From SKLM01 sp964450435 (GTDB taxonomy: Bacteria; Chloroflexota; Anaerolineae; B4-G1): a DNA stretch of 58,333 nucleotides. Shown here piece by piece: positions 24,883 through 33,743 of the stretch (position 1 is its first letter; every line of letters begins with the position of its first letter). The DNA is taken from assembly GCA_964450435.1 (NCBI GenBank), contig CAYVCX010000010.1, positions 1 through 58,333 of the forward strand, written 5' to 3'. The position numbers were made by a program, and so were the translations under genes. The notes below the pieces were generated by a model. It searched no databases. It was not told the DNA's origin and saw only the letters and a program-made list of their open reading frames with translations.

Positions 24883-27408
24883 CTATGCGGTGGTCCTCAC
24901 CGCTTGGGGAGTTACCCCGGTCTGCGATGGCGTCGAGTCTCTCCGCGCGTACGCGGGACGGATGTCCACACGCCGCAGCGTGTTGGCGTTTGTTACCACC
25001 GTGACCGAGGAGGTTGCCATAGCGATGTTCGCCAACACCGGGTGCATCCAACCAATGACGGCCAGCGGCAGCATGATCACGTTGTAGAAGAAGGCCCAGA
25101 ACAGGTTCTGCTTGATCTTGCGGAACGTAGCCCGACTCAGGTTGACCGCTTCCACCACGCCGCTCAGATCGCCGCGCACCAGGGTCACGTCGCTGGCCTC
25201 GATGGCGATGTCTGTGCCGGTGCCGATGGCGATGCCGACGTTCGCCTGGGTCAGGGCTGGGGCGTCGTTTATCCCGTCTCCAACGAAGGCCACCAATCCG
25301 AAGCGCTCCTGCAGGTCCTGTACCTCTGACACCTTGCCGTCGGGCAGTACCTCGGCCAGCACGTGGTCTATGCCCACCTGGCGCGCGATAGCGTCGGCGG
25401 TCCGCTGGTTGTCGCCGGTGATCATGGCTGTCTCCAGGCCCATCGAATGGAGCTCGCGAATGGCGTTTACCGAGTCCTCCTTGAGCGTGTCTGCCACGGC
25501 GATGACGCCGAGCAGTTGGTCACCGGCGGCCACGAGCATGGCCGTCTTCGCCTCATTCTCAAGATTTCGCAGCGTCTCCTCGAGCGGGACGGGGTCAAGA
25601 TCGTTCTCCTCCATCAGCCGCCGCGAGCCGACCAGCACACGCTGTCCCTCTACCACCGCCCGCACGCCCTTGCCGCGGATGGCCTGGAACTGCTGCAGTT
25701 CGGCCAGAGCCATCTCCTGGTTCTCCGCCTCCTGGGCGATGGCCCGGCCCAGCGGATGCTCGGATCCCCGTTCGGCGGATGCCGCAGCGTGCAGCACGTC
25801 CTGGCTCGCGAACCCCGGTGCGGCCACAATGTCGGTCACGGCAGGTTTCCCCTTGGTGATGGTCCCCGTCTTGTCGAAGACGACCACGCCGACGTCCTTG
25901 AGAGTCTGAATGGCCTCTCCGGAGCGGATCAGGATGCCGTGCTCGGCCCCCATTCCGCTCCCAACCATCAGTGCCGTCGGCGTTGCCAGGCCGAGAGCAC
26001 ACGGACAGGCAATCACGAGTACCGCCACCATCGAGAAGATGGCCAGTGTGAGCACACCCAGGTCCGGGTTGACCCATGGCAGGAAAGAACCTGCCTCGAC
26101 TAGGGATCCCATCGTGTCCGGGAACAGAAGGTTGAGGAGTAAGGCCACTGTGGCGATGGTCATGACCACCGGCACGAAAATCCCCGTCACCCGGTCTGCC
26201 AGTGCCTGGATCGGCACCTTCGTGCCCTGGGCCTCCTCAACCAGCTTGATCACCTGGGCCAGGAAGGTGTCGTCGCCTACCTTTCTGGCCTCTATCTTGA
26301 GCAGCCCCTCCTGGTTGACTGTGGCTCCGATGACCTCGTCTCCCTTGGACTTGTTGACCGGCATCGACTCTCCGGTCGCCATCGACTCGTCCACAGCGCT
26401 GTCACCGGCCAGTACGACGCCGTCGGTGGGGATCTTCTCGCCGGGGCGGACGACCATCACGTCTCCGACAGCAACCTCGCGGACGGATACCTCGATTTCG
26501 TCACTGTCGCGGATCACCCGCGCTGTCTTGGCTCCCAGCTTCAACAACTTGCGGATCGCCTGGGAGGCACGGCCCTTTGCGCTCTCCTCTATGTAGCGAC
26601 CAATAAGGTGAAAGGCCATGATTGTCGCCGAGACGCCGGCGTAGTTCGCCACCGGGACGAAGAATGAGGCTGGCCCGGTCAGCAAGGCGGCGCCCGTCCC
26701 CAGGCTGATGAGCGTGTCCATGTTCGCGTATCCGTGTAGCATCGCTGTCAGACCGCTCTTGAAGGTCTGCCGGCCAACCCAGAATAGGACGGGCAAGGCC
26801 AGAACGATCTTCCCCAGGTTGGACAGAGCCTGGTTCGGCCACTCGATCCCCAGGAACAGCTCTACGAGCATCCACAACATAGCGGGAGACGCGAACAGCA
26901 ACCCGACCCACATTCTGCGGCGGGCCTCGCGCATCTTGCGCACAGCCTCGTCCTCCTGCTGCGCCTCGGCGACCGCGCTCTCCTCCAGTGACGCCAGCAC
27001 CTCGTACCCGGCTTCGGCGACCGCCTTCTCAAAGGCGCCTCGACCCGTGGTTCCCGGGACGAAGGTCACCCGGGCCTTCTCTGTGGCCAGGTTGACCGTG
27101 GCGTCCGTGACGCCGGGCACGTTGTTCAACGCCTGCTCTACGTGGTTGACGCAGGCGGCGCACGTCATCCCGCCGATCGGCAGCACCATCGTCTCGGTGG
27201 GAATCTCGTAACCGGTGTCTTTCACCGCGTTCACCAGATCGCGCGTCTTCACCGCGTCGGTGCGGAAATCCAGACTGGCTTTCTCGGTGGCCAAGTTGAC
27301 GCTGACCTCACCAACGCCCTCTACGTTCTTCAACGCCTTCTCCACGTGGGCCACGCAAGAAGCGCACGTCATCCCGCGGACGGGCATCGCCATCTTGTGT
27401 TCTGCCAT
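24883..27408 (-). CDS. copA: Copper-exporting P1B-type ATPase
   Basis: 841 aa. Two N-terminal HMA domains with M-T-C-A-S-C (Cys15, Cys18) and M-T-C-A-A-C (Cys83, Cys86). Eight membrane segments with A-C-P-C-A-L-G-L-A-T-P-T, phosphorylation motif D-K-T-G-T-I-T-K-G, S-E-H-P-L, G-D-G-I-N-D-A-P, and the M-A-T-S-S-V-T-V-V-T-N-A end region typical of P1B-1 Cu(I) pumps. ATG 27408 follows GGAGG; a TTG two codons earlier is less likely. A YHS protein gene follows. It contrasts with the second P-type ATPase in this window, which lacks the C-P-C proline. Confidence 0.93.
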   Translation of the reverse strand: MAEHKMAMPVRGMTCASCVAHVEKALKNVEGVGEVSVNLATEKASLDFRTDAVKTRDLVNAVKDTGYEIPTETMVLPIGGMTCAACVNHVEQALNNVPGVTDATVNLATEKARVTFVPGTTGRGAFEKAVAEAGYEVLASLEESAVAEAQQEDEAVRKMREARRRMWVGLLFASPAMLWMLVELFLGIEWPNQALSNLGKIVLALPVLFWVGRQTFKSGLTAMLHGYANMDTLISLGTGAALLTGPASFFVPVANYAGVSATIMAFHLIGRYIEESAKGRASQAIRKLLKLGAKTARVIRDSDEIEVSVREVAVGDVMVVRPGEKIPTDGVVLAGDSAVDESMATGESMPVNKSKGDEVIGATVNQEGLLKIEARKVGDDTFLAQVIKLVEEAQGTKVPIQALADRVTGIFVPVVMTIATVALLLNLLFPDTMGSLVEAGSFLPWVNPDLGVLTLAIFSMVAVLVIACPCALGLATPTALMVGSGMGAEHGILIRSGEAIQTLKDVGVVVFDKTGTITKGKPAVTDIVAAPGFASQDVLHAAASAERGSEHPLGRAIAQEAENQEMALAELQQFQAIRGKGVRAVVEGQRVLVGSRRLMEENDLDPVPLEETLRNLENEAKTAMLVAAGDQLLGVIAVADTLKEDSVNAIRELHSMGLETAMITGDNQRTADAIARQVGIDHVLAEVLPDGKVSEVQDLQERFGLVAFVGDGINDAPALTQANVGIAIGTGTDIAIEASDVTLVRGDLSGVVEAVNLSRATFRKIKQNLFWAFFYNVIMLPLAVIGWMHPVLANIAMATSSVTVVTNANTLRRVDIRPAYARRDSTPSQTGVTPQAVRTTA

Positions 27409-27445
27409 ATGCAATATACCTCCAGCCTACGTCAGGTCGATAAAT

Positions 27446-27646
27446 CTATCGCCGCAGCAACTCGTAGCCAAGCGCCTTCCACGCCGGTGTGCTTCTGTCG
27501 GCCCCCAGCACCCTGGTGCAGTCCACAGAGACCGACGTCTTCGCCGCTGTCGTGCTCATCGGGCCGCTCAACAGCCCACAACCTGCTACCAGGAACGATA
27601 ACCTCGCCAGAAGTGGGGCTGACATCCCGCCCTGCCTGCCGCTCAT
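27446..27646 (-). CDS. Possible short lipoprotein, unrecognised
   Basis: 66 aa. ATG 27646 follows AGGAAG. A hydrophobic stretch with a possible lipobox (F-L-V-A-G-C) lies at about residues 14-24, and the protein stops soon after W-K-A-L-G-Y-E-L-L. It fills the gap between mnmA and the copper ATPase on the same strand. It may be a fragment of a longer exported protein. I cannot assign a family. Confidence 0.3.
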   Translation of the reverse strand: MSGRQGGMSAPLLARLSFLVAGCGLLSGPMSTTAAKTSVSVDCTRVLGADRSTPAWKALGYELLRR

Positions 27647-27793
27647 TGCTCGCTTCCTTTTCGCAAGCTTCGTTGTCGTTTCCAACGTTGATTCTACTCG
27701 GGTGCCGGGCCGGCGACCAGAGACCTTCAGCCCTTGCTTCAACCCGCCATTTGGCGGGGATGGGGCGATGTATGCGTCTCATCGGTCCATCCC

Positions 27794-28918
27794 TCATTCC
27801 CCAGACGTTTGCCTTCCAGCGGCATCATCGGTTCCAAGCCCCCGTCGCGAGGAGACGATGATCCCACCACCGAGTACGTCCTCTCCACGGTAGAAGACCG
27901 CTGACTGTCCCGGTGTGACGCCGCGCAGCGGCTTCCCCACATCGACTTGAAGTGTGGCGTCATCTCCGGGATAGACGACCGCTTCCGCCTCCTGGGCCGT
28001 GGATCGGATCTTGACCCCGACCTCGGCAGGGAGCGAGGGCGGGTGCCCGGCCACGAAACTTGGACTCTGGACCCGGAAGTGCTGCCGGGCCAGCTGCGAA
28101 GCGGGCCCCACGATCAACGCGTTGTCCCGGGTGTCTTTCTCCAGCACGTACAGGGGCTCCGAAAACGTGATGCCGATACGGCGGCGCTGCCCGATGGTGT
28201 ACAGGGGAAGCCCCTGATGCTGCCCCAGTTCCCGGCCCTCTCGGTCGATGATGGGACCGGGCTGCAGGATGCCGGCAGCGTGAGTCTGCAAGAAGCGGAC
28301 GTAGTCTTGGTCGCGGATGAAGCAAATGTCCTGGCTCTCTCGCTTCGCTGCCACGGGCAGGTTCCTCTGTTCCGCCGCGGCCCGCACCTGGTCCTTGGTG
28401 AGCGTGCCGAGGGGGAAGAGGATGTTCCGGAGCTGTTCCTGGCCCAGCGTGTACAGGAAGTAGCTCTGGTCCTTGTCCGGGTCCACCCCGCGCCTCAGCC
28501 TGTACGTTCCGTTCGTCCGACGAGTGCGGGCGTAGTGCCCGGTCGCAAGATAGGCTGCTCCAGCGACGCGGGCCATGTCCAAGAGGTAGCCGAATTTTAT
28601 GTGCTTATTGCAGACGACGCACGGATTTGGGGTGCGCCCGCGGGCGTATTCCTCGATGAAGGTGTTCACCACAATCTCTCTGAATCGCCCTGCGCAGTCG
28701 AGCACGTGGAAGGGTATGTGCAAGGCTCCCGCCACGCGGCGGGAGTCCTCGACGGCCCGGGGTGTGCAGCAGCGATTGTCGCTGCCTTCGCCCGGCTCGC
28801 TCCACAGGCGAAGTATCATCCCGCTCACCTGATAGCCCTGCTCAACCAGCAGGGCTGCGGCGACGGAGCTGTCCACCCCTCCGCTCATCGCCACCACTAC
28901 GTGTTGTCTATCGGTCAT
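27794..28918 (-). CDS. mnmA: tRNA 2-thiouridine(34) synthase MnmA
   Basis: 374 aa. The PP-loop M-S-G-G-V-D-S-S is at about residues 11-18; the two catalytic cysteines lie in N-P-C-V-V-C-N (about residue 105) and S-Q-D-I-C-F-I (about 205). It thiolates U34 of tRNA for Lys, Glu and Gln; the product is also the substrate for selenouridine formation in organisms with SelU. The start at ATG 28918 lies inside the end of the GrdB-like selenoprotein gene (11-bp overlap), so they are coupled. Longer in-frame starts upstream are rejected for lack of homology. Confidence 0.94.
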   Translation of the reverse strand: MTDRQHVVVAMSGGVDSSVAAALLVEQGYQVSGMILRLWSEPGEGSDNRCCTPRAVEDSRRVAGALHIPFHVLDCAGRFREIVVNTFIEEYARGRTPNPCVVCNKHIKFGYLLDMARVAGAAYLATGHYARTRRTNGTYRLRRGVDPDKDQSYFLYTLGQEQLRNILFPLGTLTKDQVRAAAEQRNLPVAAKRESQDICFIRDQDYVRFLQTHAAGILQPGPIIDREGRELGQHQGLPLYTIGQRRRIGITFSEPLYVLEKDTRDNALIVGPASQLARQHFRVQSPSFVAGHPPSLPAEVGVKIRSTAQEAEAVVYPGDDATLQVDVGKPLRGVTPGQSAVFYRGEDVLGGGIIVSSRRGLGTDDAAGRQTSGE

Positions 28919-29954
28919 CGAGAGGCTCTCCCGTCTTCTTGGACAGGGGTATCGCCCCGGGCGCATCGTGCCGAGGAGGACAGCCCGTGGGACGGTAACG
29001 CCCTGCCAGTTCCCCAATTGTACCGGTCTCGGCGGCCTCCTCCAGCAAGTCGAGCGCTCTAAGGATCGTCTTCCGTTGACCTTCGTCATCGCAGGGCGCC
29101 CCTAGAGTCCTGCCCAGCGGATGTGGCGTGACCAGGACCCGGGGCAGCCTCATTGCCTCCAGCTGTCCTCGAAAAGCGCGGATACCGACCGTCACTGTCG
29201 AGATACCAGCGTCCTCCAGCGATCTGGCGACGTGTCCGACGGACACGTGGCAGACCGGTCAGACGGGCACCAGCAACGCAACCTCGACGTCGTCCTCTTT
29301 GAGAAGATTGGCCCACCGAGCACCGATCCCGTTGAGCAGACGCTGTTGCGAGCATGCTCCAACGAAGGAGTACGCCGGCGACGCCAGTTCGCCGATGATG
29401 CCGTCTCTCTCCAGCTCCCGAAGCCGCTCAAGCGGAAAGACGACGTTGGGGTCTGTCTGCGCGCTCCGGATGTCGTATCCAGGGTGGCGTACGCGCAGCC
29501 GTCCTGCCCGCGTGTCGCTGGGGATTGCAGAGAGCGTCGGTTCTGTTCTGAGGAACTCGAGGATTCTGTTGATGGCATCTTCCTGCGTCATAGACTCTGT
29601 GCCGAACGGTTCGGGGTCGCATTCTGCCACGAAGTGACCGCTTGAGGTGATGAGTGCCATTCGCGACTGAGAGATCGGCTTGACAAGGGGCGCGAATGGT
29701 CCATGGTCGTACTTGTACCGCGGTTCGCCAGCATATGCTTGCACCTGCCCCTCGTAGACGTATCTGATTACGCGCTCAAAGCGCCCATCATCGAGGCAGT
29801 CGCCAAGCTTCCACAGGAGTTCCTCAAGGAACTGAGCGGCCTGCTCTGCTGACAGGCTCTTGAGGAACTTAAAGTTAAGGTCAGTCCGCGAGCCGTACGA
29901 GAAGGAATTCTTGAATTCCTCGAAGGTCTCTTCACTCGCAGCATACTCTGTCAT
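28908..29954 (-). CDS. GrdB-like selenoprotein with U-P-V-C motif
   Basis: 348 aa if the in-frame UGA at 29259-29261 is Sec232. The protein resembles the glycine/sarcosine/betaine reductase selenoprotein B family (PF07355): an A-L-I-T-S-S-G-H segment near residue 116, P-N-V-V-F-P-L-E-R-L-R-E-L, then A-L-L-V-P-V-U-P-V-C-H-V-S-V-G. After the UGA come G-I-S-T-V-T-V, P-H-P-L-G-R-T-L-G and a C-terminal helix. U-x-x-C is a redox motif, and homologues with Cys in place of U are common. The first 70 residues, with S-F-S-Y-G-S-R-T-D-L, are not part of the family core I recognise. GGAGGT precedes ATG 29954. It sits between cysE and mnmA. No grdA, grdC or grdE partner is present, so a role in amino-acid reduction is not supported; a thiol or sulfur redox role is inferred. 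Confidence 0.83.
29230..29248 (-). promoter_or_regulatory. Candidate bacterial SECIS hairpin of the GrdB-like gene
   Basis: On the minus strand, 10 nt after the UGA, arms ACGTGTCC and GGACACGT form a perfect 8-bp stem with loop GTC. The loop G is 19 nt after the UGA, inside the reported bacterial window. Confidence 0.7.
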
Positions 29955-29979
29955 CGCGACCTCCACTGTCTTCCTGGAT

Positions 29980-30969
29980 TCATATCCCCTCGCCCGAGCG
30001 GAGGTGCGGGACACGGTCCTCCCAATGCCAGGCCTGGTCCACCAGCACCACGTCCACCGGCTCGCCGGCGGTGGCCCACCGCGCCCTGCGCCGCACCTGC
30101 TCCAGCAGGTACCCGGCTGCGGGGTGAGCCGGTGACGTGAGCACCATATGGATTTCTACTCCGCGCCCGTTTCGCTTGATCTCCCGGATCAGCCCGAGGT
30201 CGACGACGTTGACCCGCACCTCGGGGTCGATAATGTCCCGCAGTGCGCGGCGGATGGCGTCTTCGCCATCCTCTCCGTCGGAGCCTCCATTGTCTCGCAT
30301 CAGCCTGGGCAAATCGACGCTGGGTAGCGCATGCTCCAGGTCAGCGAGCTTCTCTTCGAGGCGGCTCTGGCGCTCCAGAATCTCGCTGAGGGTGCGGAGC
30401 ACCGGGTCGGGCAGCCGGCCGTGCTCCAGGAGATTCGCCTCGGATGGCGTCGACGATGCCAACCCCGCGACGTGTCCTGGCACGCCCACGACTGTCGTTC
30501 CCGGCGGGACCGACTTGATCACAACCGAGCCTGCAGCGACACGGGCGCCCTCACCGACGGTGACGGGGCCCAGAATCGTGGCGCCTGCCCCGAGTACCAC
30601 GTTGTCGCCGATGGTGGGATGCCGCTTGGTCCTCTCCAGACTGGTGCCCCCGAGGATGACCCCCTGATACATCAGCACGTCGTCGCCGATGGTGGCTGTC
30701 TCGCCGATCACCACCCCCATGTCTTGGTCGATGAAGAAGCGCTGTCCGATCCGGGCTCCAGGGTGGATCTCCACCCCGGTAAGGCCCCGGTTGAGGTGCG
30801 ATAGAAGCCGTCCCAGGAATCGGAGGCCGCGCGTCCACAGGAAGTGGGCCAGGCGGTGCAACCAAATGGCGTGCAGCCCCGGATAGCAGCACAGGACCTC
30901 CCAGACACTCCTGGCTGCTGGATCTTTGGCGAATACCGTTTGCACGTCCTCATCCATTCTCTTCAACAC
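29980..30969 (-). CDS. cysE: Serine O-acetyltransferase fused to a MIP18/DUF59 domain
   Basis: 329 aa. Residues 1 to about 180 are a CysE left-handed beta-helix enzyme (H-R-L-A-H-F-L near residue 39, D-Q-D-M-G-V-V-I-G-E-T, G-G-T-S-L, H-P-T-I-G-D-N-V-V, G-V-P-G-H). It makes O-acetylserine for CysK. After a helical linker, residues about 240-315 form a MIP18/SufT-like domain (A-L-R-D-I-I-D-P-E-V-R-V-N-V-V-D-L-G-L-I) of the iron-sulfur assembly kind. Its usually conserved Cys in the T-S-P-x-C-P motif is His (T-S-P-A-H-P, about residue 295). GTG 30969 follows GGAGAG. The gene lies between malY and the GrdB-like gene in the cysteine cluster. The fusion is clear; its function is not. Confidence 0.87.
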   Translation of the reverse strand: MLKRMDEDVQTVFAKDPAARSVWEVLCCYPGLHAIWLHRLAHFLWTRGLRFLGRLLSHLNRGLTGVEIHPGARIGQRFFIDQDMGVVIGETATIGDDVLMYQGVILGGTSLERTKRHPTIGDNVVLGAGATILGPVTVGEGARVAAGSVVIKSVPPGTTVVGVPGHVAGLASSTPSEANLLEHGRLPDPVLRTLSEILERQSRLEEKLADLEHALPSVDLPRLMRDNGGSDGEDGEDAIRRALRDIIDPEVRVNVVDLGLIREIKRNGRGVEIHMVLTSPAHPAAGYLLEQVRRRARWATAGEPVDVVLVDQAWHWEDRVPHLRSGEGI

Positions 30970-31055
30970 GCGATTCTCTCCACAGTCGTGCTCTGGTTGA
31001 TGGTCAGTGCGGACGAAACCGGCCCCTCAGCGCCACACCGCAGCCAAACACTCTC

Positions 31056-32213
31056 TTACCCAAGCCTCGACAGCGCCCGGTTCATTCTGTCGAGGGCCTC
31101 GTTCAGCATGGAACGCGGACAGCCGAAGTTGAGTCGCACGAATCGTTCTCCGCCGCGACCGAAGGTCGCGCCGTCGTTCACGGCGACCCTGGCCTGCTCT
31201 AGGAAGAAGGCATAGGGATTGCCCTTGATGCCGGTGTCGCGGCAGTTCAGCCACGCCAGATAGGTGCCTTCTGGTCGGGCCACGGTGACCCCCGGCAGGT
31301 CGGTCTCCACGTACTGCAGCAGGAAGTCGAGGTTGCTCTCCAGGTACCGGAGCAGGGCGTCGAGCCACGGCTGACCATCGCGATAGGCCGCCAGGGCGGC
31401 TGTGTATCCCAGGATGTTCACGCCGGGGATCAGGTCCGCGTGGGTGGATTCAAGCGCGGCGCGCAGCTCCGGGTTCTGCACGATGGCCACCGAGCACTTC
31501 AACCCGGCGACGTTGTACGTCTTGCTGGGCGCCATCAGCGTGACGGTCTGCTTCAGTATCTCCGGGGCCAGGGACGCGATGGGCACGTGGCGGTTGTCTC
31601 CCATCATCAGGTCTGCGTGAATCTCGTCGGAGCAGATGATAATGTCGTGTCGGAGGCAGATGTCCGCCATCCGCTCCAGTTCCTCTATTCGGAAGACGCG
31701 CCCGACCGGGTTGTGCGGGTTGCAGAGGATGAACACGCGGGTGTGGTCGGTGATCGTCTCCTCCATCAGATCAAAGTCGATCTCGTAACTGCCGTCAGTC
31801 CGGCGCGTCAGCTCCATCTCGTCGTTGGTGAGTCCGACCTGTGCTGGGGCGCGGAGCATAGGGTAGTACACAGGCGTCTGGAGCAGCACGCCCTCGCCTG
31901 GTGAGGCTGTCGCGTGACAGACGAGGTTGAAGCCGGTGACCACCCCCGGCAGGAAGATCATGTCTTCCGTCGACACTTGCCAGTCGTAGAGCTGCGCCAG
32001 TCGGTCCACCAGTACCTCTCGAAGCTCGCCCGGCGCCCGGCCGTAGCCGAACACGCCGTGGTGGACGCGGTCGCGCAGCGCCTCAACGACTGGCTCGGGT
32101 GATCTGAAATCCATGTCGGCCACCCACATGGGCAGCACGTCCTCTTCGTAGCGATGCCACTTGATGCTGTCGAAGCGGCGTCTATCGACCCGTTGATCGA
32201 AGTCGTAGGTCAT
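31056..32213 (-). CDS. Cystathionine beta-lyase, MalY/PatB type
   Basis: 385-aa PLP enzyme. Y-G-Y-G/F-G-Y-G region near residue 62, P-V-Y-Y-P-M, C-N-P-H-N-P-V-G-R, S-D-E-I-H-A-D and the PLP lysine in A-P-S-K-T-Y-N-V-A-G-L identify the MalY/PatB branch. It cleaves cystathionine or cysteine conjugates to a thiol, pyruvate and ammonia. ATG 32213 with GGAGAG is chosen over the open extension to 32351. It follows cysK by 124 nt and probably belongs to the same Rrf2-controlled set. A decayed partial copy lies at 35075-35240. Confidence 0.92.
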   Translation of the reverse strand: MTYDFDQRVDRRRFDSIKWHRYEEDVLPMWVADMDFRSPEPVVEALRDRVHHGVFGYGRAPGELREVLVDRLAQLYDWQVSTEDMIFLPGVVTGFNLVCHATASPGEGVLLQTPVYYPMLRAPAQVGLTNDEMELTRRTDGSYEIDFDLMEETITDHTRVFILCNPHNPVGRVFRIEELERMADICLRHDIIICSDEIHADLMMGDNRHVPIASLAPEILKQTVTLMAPSKTYNVAGLKCSVAIVQNPELRAALESTHADLIPGVNILGYTAALAAYRDGQPWLDALLRYLESNLDFLLQYVETDLPGVTVARPEGTYLAWLNCRDTGIKGNPYAFFLEQARVAVNDGATFGRGGERFVRLNFGCPRSMLNEALDRMNRALSRLG

Positions 32214-32337
32214 TGTCTCTCCTCGGATACTGGTTGGCGATGGAAGGGCATGCAGGGTGGTCGGCCGTCCCCGGGGCAGAGGGGGATGGTCCCGGCAGTC
32301 CCGGATGTCCCTCTGGTCGTTCTGTCCACGAAGCCGT

Positions 32338-33267
32338 TCACGCTCCTTCAAACAGGCCAGTACTCAAATACCGCTCACCCGTATCCGGCAGTATGACGAC
32401 GATGAGGTGCCCGGCGCTGTCTGGTCGGGAGGCCACCTGGAGCGCGCCATATGCAGCGGCGCCCGACGAAATACCGGCGAGGATGCCTTCCTGTTGGGCC
32501 AGCCGGCGCGCCATAGCCCCCGCGTCCTCGTCTCTCACCTGGATCACCTCGTCGATCAGATGGACGTTCAGCACCTGGGGGACGAAGCCGGCATCGATTC
32601 CCTGGATCTTGTGCGGACCGGGGTCGCCCCCGGCGAGGATGGGGGAGCCGGCCGGCTCGACGGCGACGGAGCGGAAGCCCTCCTTTCGCGTCTTGGGCGC
32701 CTCGCTCACGCCCGTGATTGTCCCACCGGTGCCCACACCCGCCACGAAGATGTCGACCTGGCCCCGCGTGTCGCGCCAGATCTCCTCCGCCGTGGCCCGG
32801 CGATGGATGGCGGGGTTCGCCGGGTTCTCGAACTGCTGGGGGATGAAGGCACGCGAGTCCTGCGCAGCCAGCTCCTCTGCACGCTTCATAGCGCCTGGCA
32901 TTCCCTCGACGCCCGGGGTGAGGATCAACTCCGCCCCCAGCGCGCTGAGCAGCCTGCGCCGCTCGAGGCTCATCGTATCCGGCATGGCCAGGACGAGTTT
33001 ATAGCCCCTGGATGCGCAGACGAAAGCCAGGCCCACGCCCGTATTGCCGCTGGTTGGCTCCACAATGATGGTGTCCTTGCCGATCAGGCCGGCCTTCTCC
33101 GCCTCCTCAATCATGCTCACGGCGATGCGGTCCTTTACACTTCCCAGAGGGTTGAATGACTCCAGTTTGGCCACCACCGTGGCCTCCAGCCCCTCAGTGA
33201 TGCGGTTCAAGCGCACCAGCGGTGTTCCCCCGACTGTCCGCGTGATGTCATCGTAGATGCCTGTCAC
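32338..33267 (-). CDS. cysK: Cysteine synthase (O-acetylserine sulfhydrylase)
   Basis: 309 aa. PLP lysine in N-P-L-G-S-V-K-D-R (about residue 45), substrate loop P-T-S-G-N-T-G, phosphate loop G-V-G-T-G-G-T-I-T-G and late S-S-G-A-A. It makes cysteine from O-acetylserine and sulfide. The start is GTG 33267, overlapping the TGA of the rrf2 gene, so it is translationally coupled to the regulator. CysE lies downstream on the same strand. Confidence 0.94.
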   Translation of the reverse strand: MTGIYDDITRTVGGTPLVRLNRITEGLEATVVAKLESFNPLGSVKDRIAVSMIEEAEKAGLIGKDTIIVEPTSGNTGVGLAFVCASRGYKLVLAMPDTMSLERRRLLSALGAELILTPGVEGMPGAMKRAEELAAQDSRAFIPQQFENPANPAIHRRATAEEIWRDTRGQVDIFVAGVGTGGTITGVSEAPKTRKEGFRSVAVEPAGSPILAGGDPGPHKIQGIDAGFVPQVLNVHLIDEVIQVRDEDAGAMARRLAQQEGILAGISSGAAAYGALQVASRPDSAGHLIVVILPDTGERYLSTGLFEGA

Positions 33268-33743
33268 GTTGTTGCTTCTCTCTCCGTATCAGCGCGATTC
33301 ATTCTGTTGCTCAGATCTTCCAGCGTGACTGAGCCGAGGATCTCCGTCATCCTGTCCGACAACTGCTTCCAGAGCTGGCGGGTGACACATCGACCTGCGC
33401 GCTGGCACCCCGGCTCGTCGTCAGAGACCACGCAGGATACAAGAGCGACGGGTCCCTCCACCGCTTCCACCACGTCCCGGGCCGTGATCGCGGAGGCAGC
33501 TCGGGCCAGACGGTACCCGCCGCCGGGTCCTTTCACTCCCTCGACCAACCCCGCTTCGGCCAGCTCTCGGAACAGCTGTGCCACGTAGTCCGCCGAGATA
33601 CTCTGCCGCCTGGCGATTACGTGACGCGGAACCGGGCGCTCGTCAGCGTGGTGGGCCACGTCCACCATCGCCCGCAACGCATACCGTCCACGCGTCGAGA
33701 CCCGTATCACCGCGCCCTCCAACGTCTGTTCACCTTCTCTCAT
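33264..33743 (-). CDS. Rrf2-family regulator (IscR/CymR-like) of cysteine genes
   Basis: 159 aa. Winged helix: R-V-S-T-R-G-R-Y-A-L-R-A-M at the start, then S-I-S-A-D-Y-V-A-Q-L-F-R-E-L and G-P-G-G-G-Y-R-L-A-R. Three cysteines with spacing C-x8-C-x5-C in the centre (V-S-C...P-G-C...G-R-C) could bind a 2Fe-2S cluster as in IscR/RsrR-type members. The coupling to cysK resembles CymR-cysK. The ATG overlaps the end of a DUF1638 pseudogene. An inverted repeat over the upstream promoter is a likely operator. Confidence 0.9.
   Translation of the reverse strand: MREGEQTLEGAVIRVSTRGRYALRAMVDVAHHADERPVPRHVIARRQSISADYVAQLFRELAEAGLVEGVKGPGGGYRLARAASAITARDVVEAVEGPVALVSCVVSDDEPGCQRAGRCVTRQLWKQLSDRMTEILGSVTLEDLSNRMNRADTEREATT

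Noticed and set aside
27947..29062. A 371-codon open frame on the plus strand
   Set aside because: Antisense to mnmA and the GrdB-like gene, with no recognisable domain.
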